Notes: a model not told the origin generated them from the letters alone. A DNA stretch of 64,000 bases from Methylocaldum szegediense (GCF_949769195.1 NZ_OX458333.1:2356001-2420000), one strand, 5' to 3'. Positions 25,341 to 34,192 are shown, counted from the stretch's first letter. Made by a program: numbers and translations.

Positions 25341-26939
25341 ATGATCAATTGCAAGTGGCGAGCGGTTTTTCCCTTATCTCTTTTGATTCTTCATTCAGCC
25401 GTAACGGTATCTCATGCGGAAACCGAGGTTCTGGCGAATGCCGTCCCGGACGAGTGCTGGAGTACCTGCGGCGGCCCCTATGTCGCCGCGGAAAATGGGG
25501 CATGCCCGATCGGAACAATCCCCAAACGCAACCAGGCCTACGTTTGGGGGTTGGCTAAATGGAAAGACAAGGTTTGGATCGGGACGGGCGCCAATATTGC
25601 TGGCATCGGGCAAACCGCAGCCGGCGGATTACAGGACTGCGTGATTACTCGTGACGCCAACGGCAACCCCATCAACGTTCTCGAAGGTGGAATGAGCCAA
25701 TACCCCGGTGTTCCCGCGCTTCTACGGCCATTTTTGGGGGACTGGAGGCCGCCGCAGGTATGGATTTACGACACTGTGACGCGCCAAAAGATCAATGTGA
25801 CACCGAACGATCCTCTCATCAACGAAACGCTTGGCTTGCGTTCGGCCGGCGTGTCCAACGGCTTGGTGATACTCGCGGGTCCGGGACGGCTCGGCGTAAC
25901 CGTCAATATGTTCGCCTTCGATGCCGATGCGAATCCACCCAAATACCTCGGATCGAGATCTTTCATACGATACAGCAACATCCGCAAATTCGTGTCGGTG
26001 CAGAACGTCGTTTACACCGGCGTCCAGACCATCATGGGCAGCGGCGAGGTGCTTCGCTGGACGGGAACCAAGAGCAATCCTTTTAGCTTCACTACAGTGG
26101 GCCTCGTGGACAACGACGCGGTCAATCTTACCGAGCACGAGGGGCGCCTGTTCGTGAGCACCTGGCGGCCGTCGACGTTGTCGAGCTCCGTCGGCATACT
26201 CGGAACCGACCGGCCACCAGCCGGAATTTGGATGAGCCCGCCCATCCCTGACGGAGGCTTGAGGATTCTCCATGCCGGTCTTTGGACGAAAGTGTGGGAG
26301 GTCACTGACTATGAACCCGACGAGGTCATCGCCTCGACCCAAGGCGTCGGCGACTTGGCTTCCTTCGCCGGTTACCTCTACTGGGGGCACATGAATCCGC
26401 CCTGGTCGGTCTACAGCGCCTTCGTGGACGCTTACGGGGAGCCCAGCAACGTTCGGGAGACCCAAAACAATCTTTGGCGAGCCATTCCGATTTTCCGCGG
26501 TCGCGATTTCGCAAGGAATCCCAAGATCGAATTACTGTACGGGGACGAAACATTGCCGCGCTACAACGGCGCCACCCAAACCTGGGAGATCGTTTCCAAC
26601 AAGCTGGACGCGACCCCGCGCTACGGCAGTGCCGGCTTCGACGTGCCCACCAATGTCTACACCTGGACTATGGCGGTTTTCGACGGAAAGCTCTTTGTGG
26701 GGACGTTGGACGCGGGATTTGGCGGCATGCCCACCGCGCATCCCGGCGCCGACCTGTGGTTTTTCAAGGATGGAAATTCCAAAGCGGAAGCGTGGACTAA
26801 AACCGGCTTCAGGCATCCCGACACCGTCGTGGGTGTAAGGACGATGGTTCCGTCGAACGACACGCTGTTCGTGGGAACGTCCAGCATGGCGAATCTCTCG
26901 CCGGACGGTGGCTGGAAGCTCATCGGCATAAAACCGTAA
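25341..26939 (+). CDS. Secreted orphan protein, propeller-like
   Basis: 532 aa. Signal peptide of about 26 residues (ends VSHAET). The mature protein repeats blocks such as VWGLAKWKDKVWIGTG, LFVSTWRPS, LFVGTLDAG and LFVGTSSMAN at roughly regular distances. This is typical of beta-propeller or sialidase-like folds, but no catalytic motif is recognised. An early cluster DECWSTCGG suggests a disulfide. AAGGAG precedes the ATG. It is isolated between an AT-rich gap and a convergent small gene. Confidence 0.65.
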   Translation: MINCKWRAVFPLSLLILHSAVTVSHAETEVLANAVPDECWSTCGGPYVAAENGACPIGTIPKRNQAYVWGLAKWKDKVWIGTGANIAGIGQTAAGGLQDCVITRDANGNPINVLEGGMSQYPGVPALLRPFLGDWRPPQVWIYDTVTRQKINVTPNDPLINETLGLRSAGVSNGLVILAGPGRLGVTVNMFAFDADANPPKYLGSRSFIRYSNIRKFVSVQNVVYTGVQTIMGSGEVLRWTGTKSNPFSFTTVGLVDNDAVNLTEHEGRLFVSTWRPSTLSSSVGILGTDRPPAGIWMSPPIPDGGLRILHAGLWTKVWEVTDYEPDEVIASTQGVGDLASFAGYLYWGHMNPPWSVYSAFVDAYGEPSNVRETQNNLWRAIPIFRGRDFARNPKIELLYGDETLPRYNGATQTWEIVSNKLDATPRYGSAGFDVPTNVYTWTMAVFDGKLFVGTLDAGFGGMPTAHPGADLWFFKDGNSKAEAWTKTGFRHPDTVVGVRTMVPSNDTLFVGTSSMANLSPDGGWKLIGIKP

Positions 26940-26988
26940 GCTCGGCAGCCGATGCTCTCGCCCAGGAGTGCCGCGCGCCGGCACTCCT

Positions 26989-27408
26989 TTACCAGATTAG
27001 GAAGTCGTCAGACAGGTTGTGGGCTTTTCGGCGCTTGTTCAGCGAGCCCGTTCGCTGCCACGCCCGCCAAACCGCCTGCGGCACGACAGAAAGCGTGACC
27101 GAGCGGTTTTCCGGCGCGAAGTTAAAGCCGACTTCGAACCCCTGAAAATCCCGAATCATGTCCTTCATGATGGGCTTGCGTATGGAGGCGCGTATGGGCG
27201 GCGCGATCATGAATCGCGCTTCGCTCAATTCCTGAGCGGAAAGCGCCACGCTGGTCTTTCCGTTCCATATGGGCTGACAATCGATCAATTCGCCCGCTCG
27301 ATTAAAAACGTAAAGATCGAGATCAATCAGCAGTCCCCCGAGCCCTTCGTACGACACGGAAAACGAGAAATCCTCGATCGGATCTTCCTGCCACAAATTC
27401 GCTGACAT
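26989..27408 (-). CDS. Hypothetical protein, 139 aa
   Basis: AGGTGA lies directly upstream of the ATG at 27408, supporting a real gene. The sequence is mostly beta-like (LLIDLDLYVFNRAGELIDC and VALSAQELSEARFMIAPP) with no signal peptide or membrane segment. I do not recognise the family. The layout resembles an accessory domain of larger proteins, so it could be a truncated relative. It is convergent with the secreted protein gene, 49 bases apart. Confidence 0.55.
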   Translation of the reverse strand: MSANLWQEDPIEDFSFSVSYEGLGGLLIDLDLYVFNRAGELIDCQPIWNGKTSVALSAQELSEARFMIAPPIRASIRKPIMKDMIRDFQGFEVGFNFAPENRSVTLSVVPQAVWRAWQRTGSLNKRRKAHNLSDDFLIW

Positions 27409-27862
27409 GAATCACCTATAACGCATGAATCAATTTTCTAGGCGCACCGAGAGAGAGCGATTCCTGCTAGGGCCTCTCGCGATACGAGTGCGGAAATTTC
27501 CACACCACTCGTCACTAGAGTACGTAAGCAACATGAGAACCTCGCCTGAGAAAAGATTAAGGAAACATGAGAGTACGGTTGTTGACGACCGGCAGTTTGA
27601 CCGCGAGCGAAGACATTTGTTCCAATCCAAACCGGACGCATTGAGCGGACAGGGCTCGCGAGGTCACGAGTACAGGAACAGTCGGAACCCGTGCGGAATC
27701 AAACCGGAAACCGGTTCCAACTCCCGCTTGGAACCCAATCCCTCAAGATTCCGGCTTCCTATTCTGTAAAAAGCCAGAGTTCTCTGGGCTGGCTGTTCTC
27801 AATCAGGGGCTTGGGAACGAGAGGAAGCAGACATTGGAATTTCCCGTTTCATGGAGGCCACC
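27409..27862. other. Intergenic stretch without recognisable content
   Basis: About 450 bases between the 139-aa gene and the DUF5996 gene. Short open frames exist but none has a ribosome binding site or a recognisable product. I see no repeat or clear hairpin. The right edge supplies the GGAGG site for the DUF5996 gene. Confidence 0.35.
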
Positions 27863-28834
27863 ATGGCAAACCAAAACCCTTCCGGTGCAATTGACGGACA
27901 CTCGGACTGGCCGGAACTGCCTTTACAAGCATGGCAAGAAACGTACGCCACCTTGCACATGTGGACACAAATCGTCGGCAAAATCCGATTGGTCTTGACG
28001 CCCTGGACCAACCATTCCTGGCATGTCGTGCTCTATCTGACAGCCGCCGGCTTGACGACCTCACCGATTCCCTATCGAAGCCGAACATTCCAGATCGATT
28101 TCGATTTCATCGAGCATCAACTGGTCATCCGGACCAACGATGGAACAATGCAAGCAATCCCGCTCCGGCCCTGTCCCGTAGCTGATTTCTACCAGGATAT
28201 TTTTGCCGCGCTCCGAACGCTGAATATCGAAGTTGCCATACGGAAAAAACCCAACGAAGTGGCTCGTCCCATCCCCTTCGACCGGGACTTCGAACATGCC
28301 GCCTATGATCCCGAGTACGCCCATCGCTGCTGGCGGGTGCTAACTCAAGCAGATCGTGTATTCAAGACATTCCGCGCACGGTATATCGGCAAGTGCAGTC
28401 CTGTCCATTTCTTCTGGGGCGCTTTCGACCTGGCCGTCACGCGCTTTTCCGGTCGGCCGGCACCCGAACACCCCGGCGGCGTGCCCAATCTTCCCGACTG
28501 GGTCGTGCGCGAAGCCTACTCCCATGAGGTGTGCAGTTGCGGCTTCTGGCCCGGCAACGACGCCGTCCCGTTTCCGGCCTTTTACGCCTACGCTTACCCG
28601 GAACCGAAAGGGTTTCCCGAGGCGCGAGTACAACCCGATTATGCGTTCTACAGCCGCGAGCTGAAGGAGTTCATACTGCCGTATTCCGAGGTGCGGAAAG
28701 CCGATTCGCCCGACCGGGAACTGCTTGCGTTCCTGCAAAGCACCTACGAAGCGGCCGCCGATCTCGGACATTGGGATCGGGCATCGTTGGAACGAAACAT
28801 GCCAGGTCCGGAGCCAACCTTTCCCGTGAGCTAG
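27863..28834 (+). CDS. DUF5996 family protein
   Basis: 323 aa from the ATG at 27863, which has GGAGG seven bases upstream; an ATG at 27851 overlaps that site. The start WPELPLQAWQETYATLHMW and SPVHFFWGAFDLAVTRFSG are characteristic of DUF5996, a conserved cytosolic family of unknown activity. It is convergent with the pirin gene and the two stops overlap in the palindrome CTAG. Confidence 0.85.
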   Translation: MANQNPSGAIDGHSDWPELPLQAWQETYATLHMWTQIVGKIRLVLTPWTNHSWHVVLYLTAAGLTTSPIPYRSRTFQIDFDFIEHQLVIRTNDGTMQAIPLRPCPVADFYQDIFAALRTLNIEVAIRKKPNEVARPIPFDRDFEHAAYDPEYAHRCWRVLTQADRVFKTFRARYIGKCSPVHFFWGAFDLAVTRFSGRPAPEHPGGVPNLPDWVVREAYSHEVCSCGFWPGNDAVPFPAFYAYAYPEPKGFPEARVQPDYAFYSRELKEFILPYSEVRKADSPDRELLAFLQSTYEAAADLGHWDRASLERNMPGPEPTFPVS

Positions 28835-29691
28835 AAGTTGCCCGACCGAAAATCGTACATCGCTTGTTCGACCTCCTCGCGCGTGTTCATCACAAAGGGG
28901 CCCCATTGCACAATGGGCTCGTTCAAGGGACGGCCGGCGATGAGCAACAGTCGCGCCCCGCCTGCGGCGTGCAGCCGCACGCCGCGGGCATCCGGGCTGT
29001 TGGTCAGGACCGCAAGTTGGCGTGCACGAACCGACTCGCGGCGCGTACCCACTTCGACTCGGCCTTCGTAAGTATAGAGAAAGGCGTTATGCCCGGAAGG
29101 GATCGGTACCTCGCAGGCGCTCCCGGCCGGCATGTTGAGATCGAGAAAAAGCGGTTCGTTCCCCTCTCGCCTGATCGCACCCTCCATGCCCGCTGCCGAT
29201 CCGGCAATGATTCGAATACTTACACCCTGGCTCGTGGTGACGTGAGGGATGGCTTCCGCCGGGATGTCCCGATAGCCGGGCTGGGTCATCTTTTCGCGCG
29301 CAGGCAAGTTGATCCAGAGCTGGAACCCATGCATCAAACCTTCTTCCTGCTCGGGCAACTCGGAATGAATGATGCCTCGACCCGCGGTCATCCATTGAAC
29401 ACCGCCGGCTGCGAGCAGCCCTTCGTGGCCGGCATTGTCGCGATGACGCATGCGTCCTGCCAGCATGTAGGTAACCGTCTCGAATCCTCTATGGGGATGA
29501 TCAGGAAAACCGGCAAGATAATCGTCCGGATTGTCGGAACGGAACTCATCGAGCAAAAGAAAAGGATCCAGCCGGCGCTGCAAATCGGGCGTCAGCACGC
29601 GCAAAAGCTTTACCCCTGCTCCGTCTGAAACCCACGCGCCGGAAACCACTCGCTCGACCTCGCGGGTAACAAAATCCGGGGAAGTGCTCAT
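28831..29691 (-). CDS. Pirin family protein (cupin)
   Basis: 286 aa, the usual pirin length. The metal-binding cupin motif HPHRGFETVTYML is near residue 65, followed by GGVQWMTAGRGIIHSE (about 96-111), and the C-terminal cupin is also complete. Pirins bind Fe and act as quercetinase-like enzymes or redox sensors. It stands alone. A 650-base gap lies upstream. Confidence 0.9.
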   Translation of the reverse strand: MSTSPDFVTREVERVVSGAWVSDGAGVKLLRVLTPDLQRRLDPFLLLDEFRSDNPDDYLAGFPDHPHRGFETVTYMLAGRMRHRDNAGHEGLLAAGGVQWMTAGRGIIHSELPEQEEGLMHGFQLWINLPAREKMTQPGYRDIPAEAIPHVTTSQGVSIRIIAGSAAGMEGAIRREGNEPLFLDLNMPAGSACEVPIPSGHNAFLYTYEGRVEVGTRRESVRARQLAVLTNSPDARGVRLHAAGGARLLLIAGRPLNEPIVQWGPFVMNTREEVEQAMYDFRSGNF

Positions 29692-29975
29692 AGGCGTTCT
29701 CCATTATTCGTATCGAATCAAGGCACCCCGTCGGATCACCTCGCTGCCGCTCGGGCAGCGAGCGGAATGCCTGCTTCTTCTTGGACTGAACAGTCCTCGC
29801 GATTCTCCATATCGCTGAACGCCGTTCGCCTCGAACCAACCTGCCGCATAGGTTCCACCGACTCTCCCCGAACTCTCGCATGGTAACGCAACGGCAAAAC
29901 AATCGAGTATCGTGGTCCGATTTTCGGATCGGGCCTACGCTCGAACCGGGCATAGCACAGTTCGAGACGGCTATC
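29692..29975. other. Intergenic upstream of pirin
   Basis: No gene can be supported. A small hairpin (TCCGA ttt TCGGA) lies near 29918-29930. The pirin promoter is presumably here. The region grades into the intron-like segment on its right. Confidence 0.3.
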
Positions 29976-30300
29976 GTGCCCGCGCCGTTACCTGTGGGTG
30001 GCGGACTGTCCGCTAGACCGAGTTGTGAACACCCGACATAGGCTTGAACTGACGGGGTGAAAGTCCTCTATTGGAGTACCTGTAATGTTCTCTAGGACAA
30101 ACATAATGACTGGCCGACGGCGAGGGCAAGAGCCGGCGAGGCCTTATCTGAAGGAAACCCGAGCGCAAAGGTACGAACCGATGAACAGACCAAATCGTCG
30201 GGCGATTTTGAACAGTCGGAGGGCGAACCGCAGAAGGGAAGCGAGCAAACCACACGGAAGGCTCAGTCTCCGGCTGAATTAGCGCAAGATAATGAAATCC
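29976..30300 (+). ncRNA. Group II intron-like 5' ribozyme segment, degenerate
   Basis: The stretch begins near GTGCCCGCGCC and contains CGACATAGGCTTGAACTG, GGGGTGAAAGTCC and GAGGCCTTATCTGAAGG in that order and at spacings like domain I of bacterial group II introns, as I remember them. No reverse transcriptase follows and no domain V-VI could be identified, so it looks truncated. It lies on the + strand, opposite to the neighbouring cassette genes and next to an attC half-site. That matches the habit of class C-attC introns. The limits are approximate. Confidence 0.4.
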
Positions 30301-30333
30301 CGCAGAGATTCAGGAGATAGGACAAATGCGGCA

Positions 30334-30340
30334 GTTAGCC
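30334..30340 (-). other. attC-like R'' half-site after the membrane-protein cassette
   Basis: On the minus strand GGCTAAC follows the TGA of the membrane-protein gene by one base, as in integron cassettes where the attC site starts at the gene's end. The matching right half is not found. The intron-like segment begins just beyond and may have interrupted the site. Confidence 0.4.
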
Positions 30341-30341
30341 G

Positions 30342-30722
30342 TCATTGTGCGAACCAGAAGTGGACAAGCGCAAGCGACAAGGCGAACAGATAACCAAAGG
30401 CGAATCGATCGATGCGCAGAACCGGTTCCCCTCGACGAGCACGCCACGCCCCCATTGCACACATGAGCAGCCCGACTGCAGCGGGGGTAAGAACTAGATT
30501 CGCGAGTCGCAGTGCCTTAACAGCAACCAAATGTGTTGGGAAGACCAGCAAACTTAGGCCCCCCATAGCAGCACCGAAGATCGTGTAGCCTAGTCCTGCA
30601 AGCCAAGGATTGGGTTGCCGACGAAACGGCTCCGCAAGAGAGTGGAGCCCGAGTTCAACCAGCGCCTCCAGAACCGTCTGCAATACGAACTCACCGATGA
30701 CTTCAAACAGAAACTCGAACAT
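30342..30722 (-). CDS. Small inner-membrane protein, possible integron cassette gene
   Basis: 126 aa with about three or four hydrophobic segments (near residues 45-65, 70-100 and 105-124). The family is unknown. An attC-like site lies 22 bases before its ATG and a GGCTAAC half-site directly after its stop, the normal arrangement of a gene cassette. No typical ribosome binding site is seen, which is common for cassette genes. Confidence 0.55.
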   Translation of the reverse strand: MFEFLFEVIGEFVLQTVLEALVELGLHSLAEPFRRQPNPWLAGLGYTIFGAAMGGLSLLVFPTHLVAVKALRLANLVLTPAAVGLLMCAMGAWRARRGEPVLRIDRFAFGYLFALSLALVHFWFAQ

Positions 30723-30744
30723 TGCGTGGTATCGATGGGGTGGG

Positions 30745-30798
30745 GGCTAACGTTTGTTCAGCGGCACGCGTTTGCGCGTCCGCTGCAAACAGTTCGGC
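30745..30798 (-). other. attC-like recombination site
   Basis: On the minus strand the site runs from GCCGAAC (30798-30792), through GTTTGCAGCGG and GCCGCTGAACAAAC, to GTTAGCC (30751-30745). The outer pair corresponds to R'' and R'. The inner pair is complementary with a two-base bulge, as L'' and L' are in integron attC sites. CGCG motifs lie in the central loop. Length is 54 bases, near the lower limit known for attC. It lies exactly between two small minus-strand genes. Confidence 0.65.
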
Positions 30799-30812
30799 TG
30801 CTTGCGAGACAG

Positions 30813-31058
30813 TTATCGGCATGTGTTGGCGCCCGCCGAGATGGGATCGAAGCCTTCCGGCCAGGTGGTCTTGTTGTCGTAGCAAGCGCCAGTAAGCGTG
30901 ATGTGATTCAAGCGCACGCCAGTGAAATCCACCGCGTACAGACGCGCCCCCGACAGGTTCGTACCTTCGAACGACACAATTTCCAGCCGCGCGTTCGGGA
31001 AAATGGCCTCGGCGTAGCAGAAAACCGTTCGATTAAGCCAATCGGTCAGCTCTGCCAT
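30813..31058 (-). CDS. Pentapeptide-repeat-like small protein, possible cassette gene
   Basis: 81 aa. The middle has pentapeptide-type repeats (VSFEGTNLSGARLYAVDF, then TGVRLNHITLTGACY), and the end WPEGFDP is typical of the last part of such proteins. It is short for the family, so it may be a fragment or a mini-version. The stop codon lies close to the attC-like site on its left. No ribosome binding site is apparent. Confidence 0.5.
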   Translation of the reverse strand: MAELTDWLNRTVFCYAEAIFPNARLEIVSFEGTNLSGARLYAVDFTGVRLNHITLTGACYDNKTTWPEGFDPISAGANTCR

Positions 31059-31188
31059 CGGTCATTCGCTTCCGGACCAACGCAGAGGTAAGGAATGCTG
31101 CCGACGGACGGGTGAAGGAACCACCGAACGCAATCGATCACCATCCTTCAGTACGGCCTCAGGGCGACGCGTCCCTTTGAACGATGTA

Positions 31189-31439
31189 TTAGAGGTTTGG
31201 CACATACTCAACCCAGATGCGATCGCTTGGGTGATGTTCCCGGATCGTATCCAACGCGACTTCCAGACCTAAGCGATCACCGGGCAGGTGAATTTAGTTA
31301 CGTCGATGCCCTGCGAGCGCAAGTCCGAAAGTTGGGTATCGGATAAAACGCCAGCCGTAACCCAAAGGGGCGAAGGAATCCCACCTCGGTCCCTGACAAG
31401 CTCGTCAAATCCCGCTCGACTTAAGACGAAAAAGACCAT
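31189..31439 (-). pseudogene. Frameshifted small hypothetical gene (cassette remnant)
   Basis: From the ATG at 31439 the frame gives 56 residues (including IPSPLWVTAGVLSDTQ) and hits TAG at 31271-31269. Shifting frame near 31290 continues smoothly as PGDRLGLEVALDTIREHHP, then WVEYVPNL, and ends at TAA 31191-31189. The restored product would be about 82 aa. A one-base loss explains the break; a sequencing error is the alternative. Just beyond the stop, CGTTCAAAGGGACGCG resembles the left part of a degraded attC. Function unknown. Confidence 0.55.
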
Positions 31440-31730
31440 TTGGCTTCAAACTTTGTTTTAGGCGCCTAAGCTCAGGCATTTAACACCGGTCACAGAGGTG
31501 CAAAACTCGCGGTTACATCCTACGCTTTTGTATTTCAAAAACTCATTTCACGTTGGCGTACTTCATGACTGAAGCAAATACACCGCCCACCGCCGGTAGC
31601 CTGAAACTGTTGAATTAGGTGCACGCCTGTAACAGGGCGAAATAAAAAAATATTAGTAGAGAAACACAATCTGTTTAATGAATCAGGCGCTTTATCTATT
31701 AGCGGCAAACGCCAACCCCTCCACATATGC
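31440..31730. other. Decayed region between cassette remnant and integrase fragment
   Basis: No gene is supported. If this was an integron, the attI site and integrase start should lie here, but I could not identify an attI core. The stretch is AT-rich near 31630-31700. Confidence 0.3.
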
Positions 31731-31836
31731 ATCATCGAGGCGGAGGCGTTTCTTACCCATTTGGCGGTGGAAGACAATATTTCCGCGCCGACGCAAAACC
31801 AAACTTTGGCGGCGCTCTCATTCCTCTATCTCGACT
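31731..31836 (+). pseudogene. Integron-integrase-like fragment (N-terminal SAM-like domain)
   Basis: In one frame the DNA reads EAEAFLTHLAVEDNIS and then TQNQTLAALSFLYLD. This matches the conserved FLTHLAV...TQNQALxALLFLY block in the N-terminal domain of integron-type tyrosine recombinases. Nothing before or after continues the protein, so only about 35 codons survive. Its orientation, away from the leftward cassette-like genes, is that expected for an intI gene. Confidence 0.55.
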
Positions 31837-31852
31837 CCATTCCAGGTCGGGC

Positions 31853-31954
31853 AACGCCACGGTCCGGGTGCTGCTGGCCGTCCTGGGCGACGTTCACCGT
31901 TTCGAACACTCACGCAGCGTCGCCGCTTTCATCGCGCGGGCGGCGCACTGTGCC
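31853..31954 (+). pseudogene. IS110-family transposase fragment
   Basis: The frame ATVRVLLAVLGDVHRFEH then SRSVAAFIARAAHC resembles the C-terminal transposase_20 part of IS110 enzymes (LLAxLGDVxRFxxARxxAAF). About 34 codons remain, without start or end. It abuts the integrase fragment, marking an old insertion hot spot. Confidence 0.45.
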
Positions 31955-31967
31955 TGATCGGAGGAGC

Positions 31968-32606
31968 ATGGCGAAGCCCGGAACCTGGTTCACGGGCGAG
32001 ACCCTCGTGTTCCTTCGCAACCTCGCCGAGAACAACAACCGCGACTGGTTTGCCGCAAATCGCCACCGCGACGAAGTCTACGTCCGCCAGTCGGCACTCC
32101 GGTTCAACATGGATTTCGTGCCGCGGCCGCACAGAATCAGCCGCCATTTCATCGAGGATCCCCGGCCCGTGGGCGGATCACTGTCCCGAATTCATCGCGA
32201 CACCCGCTTCAGCCACGACAAGTGGCCGTTCAAGGCGCACGCCGGCAACCGCGTCCCACACGAGCGCAACTGCGACGTGTATGTTCCCGTGTTCTACATC
32301 CACGTCGAGCCGGGCGGCACCTTCGTCGGCGTCGGCATGTGGCTCCCGGACGCGCCCATGCTGAAGACGATCCGCGATGCGATCGTCGAGAATCCGACCG
32401 CATGGCGGAGTGCCCGTGACGACCGGGCGTTCACGGCGAAATTCGAGCTTGGCAGTGCGATGCTCGCCCGCTCCCTGCGTGGTTGCGACCCGGTACATCC
32501 GCGCATCGACGCCTTCCAGCGGGAGAACTTCGCCGCCTGGCACGGCTTCGATGGCAACACACTCACCAGAGACAGGCGGCTCGACGCCTTCACGGACGCG
32601 CGCTGA
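31968..32606 (+). CDS. DUF2461 family protein
   Basis: 212 aa from the ATG at 31968, with GAGGAG directly upstream. Family blocks are plain: FLRNLAENNNRDWFAANR, DPRPVGGSLSRIHRDTRFS and FYIHVEPGGTFVGVGMW. DUF2461 proteins are cytosolic and of unknown function. The codons are very GC-rich and C-ending, unlike the preceding AT-rich stretch, suggesting recent arrival together with the next gene. Confidence 0.85.
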   Translation: MAKPGTWFTGETLVFLRNLAENNNRDWFAANRHRDEVYVRQSALRFNMDFVPRPHRISRHFIEDPRPVGGSLSRIHRDTRFSHDKWPFKAHAGNRVPHERNCDVYVPVFYIHVEPGGTFVGVGMWLPDAPMLKTIRDAIVENPTAWRSARDDRAFTAKFELGSAMLARSLRGCDPVHPRIDAFQRENFAAWHGFDGNTLTRDRRLDAFTDAR

Positions 32607-32663
32607 CACCCGCCCGTTCGTGCGCTTCCTTTACTCCACCGCAGAACTCCCTTGGTAACGCCC

Positions 32664-34192
32664 ATGAACACCATCGCCGCCACGCTCTACGACGTCGTAG
32701 CCTATCCGGGTTACCCCGGCCCGTCTCACATCCCTGGCGACTCGCCGCGATCGGCATCATGCACGGCATGCACCCCGCCGACGTGCGAACCGCACGCGTG
32801 CTCGAGTTGGGCTGCGGTGACGGCGCCAACCTCATCCCCATGGCGTACGGGCTGCCCGACACGACATTCACCGGCATCGACCTCTCGCCCTGTGCCATCG
32901 CGCGCGGGCGCGAAGCTGTCGAGGCGCTCGGCTTGAAGAACATCGAGCTCACGGTCACTGACCTGATGGACTACCGACCCCAGGGCAGCTTCGACTACAT
33001 CATCGCGCACGGCCTCTATTCATGGGTACCCGAATCTGTACGTGAGCGTTTGCTCCAGCTCTGCGACGAGCTCCTCTCGCCGCACGGCATCGCCTTCATC
33101 AGCTACCTCGCACTGCCCGGTACGCGCTATCGTGAACCGCTTCGCGAACTGCTTCTCGAGCGCACGGCACACATCGAAGAACCCTCCACAAAGATAGCCG
33201 CGGCGCGCGACATCATGCGCATCTTCTGCGACTGCCCCAATGGCATCGATCCCTACCAGGAGCTGATGCGCACGATCGCGCGCGACTTCGCCGACCTCAG
33301 CGACGCCGCCGTCTTTCACGACTGGCTCGCCGACATCAACGCGCCGTTCAGCATCACCCAGTTCGTCGCGAACGCCCGCCGCCACAACCTCCGGTTCTTG
33401 GGCGAAGCCGAGTACTACATGATGCGGTACGAGCACGATCCCATGCTCGGTGCCGCGCGTGATGAGCTGCGTGCCCTCGAGGAGCGGGACCCGGTCCTCA
33501 AGGAGCAGTACCTCGACTTTCTCCGCGCCCGCCGGTTCCGTCAAACACTGCTCTGCCGAGACTCGGTGCAGCTCCGACCCCCGACTCCGTCAGACCTTTT
33601 CGAGCTTGCCTTCACTTCCCGGCTCGAACCCGTCGGCAACATCGACGTCGAATCACGCGAGATCGCGACGTTTCGATCACCGGTCGGCAACACTGTCCGC
33701 GTCGACCATCCCGGCGCGAAGGCCGCGCTACTCGCACTCCACGAGGCGCGACCCGCTCCGATGCCGTTTCGCTCCTTGCTACCGGATGGTACGAGCGACG
33801 CCGACGCGGAAGCCGTCGCTCGCCTCTTTCTGGTCTGCCTCGGCACCGCGTACATGGAGCCGTACTCCATCGCGCCTCCCATCGCGGTTCGCCCCGGAAC
33901 CAGGCCGCGCGCCAACGCCGTTGCCCGGTACCAGATCACCCGTGGCAACATCGTTGCTTCGCTCCTCCACGCGAACGTTAAGATCGATGACCCGCTCGGC
34001 ACTGCCCTCCTCCAGCTACTCGACGGCACGCGTGACCGTTCGGCGCTCGCCGAGGCACTGCTGGTCCGTATCCAGGCGGGCGAGCTGCCGGCGCCTTTCG
34101 ACCTGAGTGCCGAGGACGCCACCGCCACCTTCCTCGCCGGCCTCGATCACAGTCTCGAAGGCCTTGGCAGGTCGGGTCTTCTAGAGGCCTGA
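32664..34192 (+). pseudogene. SAM methyltransferase with regulatory domain, frameshifted
   Basis: The reading frame starts at ATG 32664 (MNTIAATLYDVVAYPGYPG) but must change near 32715-32730 to continue as SHPWRLAAIGIMHGM, LELGCGDGANLIPMA (SAM motif I) and the long C-terminal methyltransferase regulatory domain. A loss of one base fits. Downstream of the break the frame is open and intact to 34192, so either the gene died recently or the sequence has an error. The restored product of about 508 aa is normal for the family. Its substrate is unknown. Confidence 0.7.

Noticed and set aside
28531-29628. Open frame of 365 codons on the + strand over the pirin gene
   Set aside because: It lies antisense to pirin, which has intact metal-binding motifs; the composition is that of a shadow frame.
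25299-30330. A 14-base word (GATAGGACAAATGC) present at 25299 and 30317
   Set aside because: A match of this length is expected several times by chance in 64 kb, and the flanks differ.
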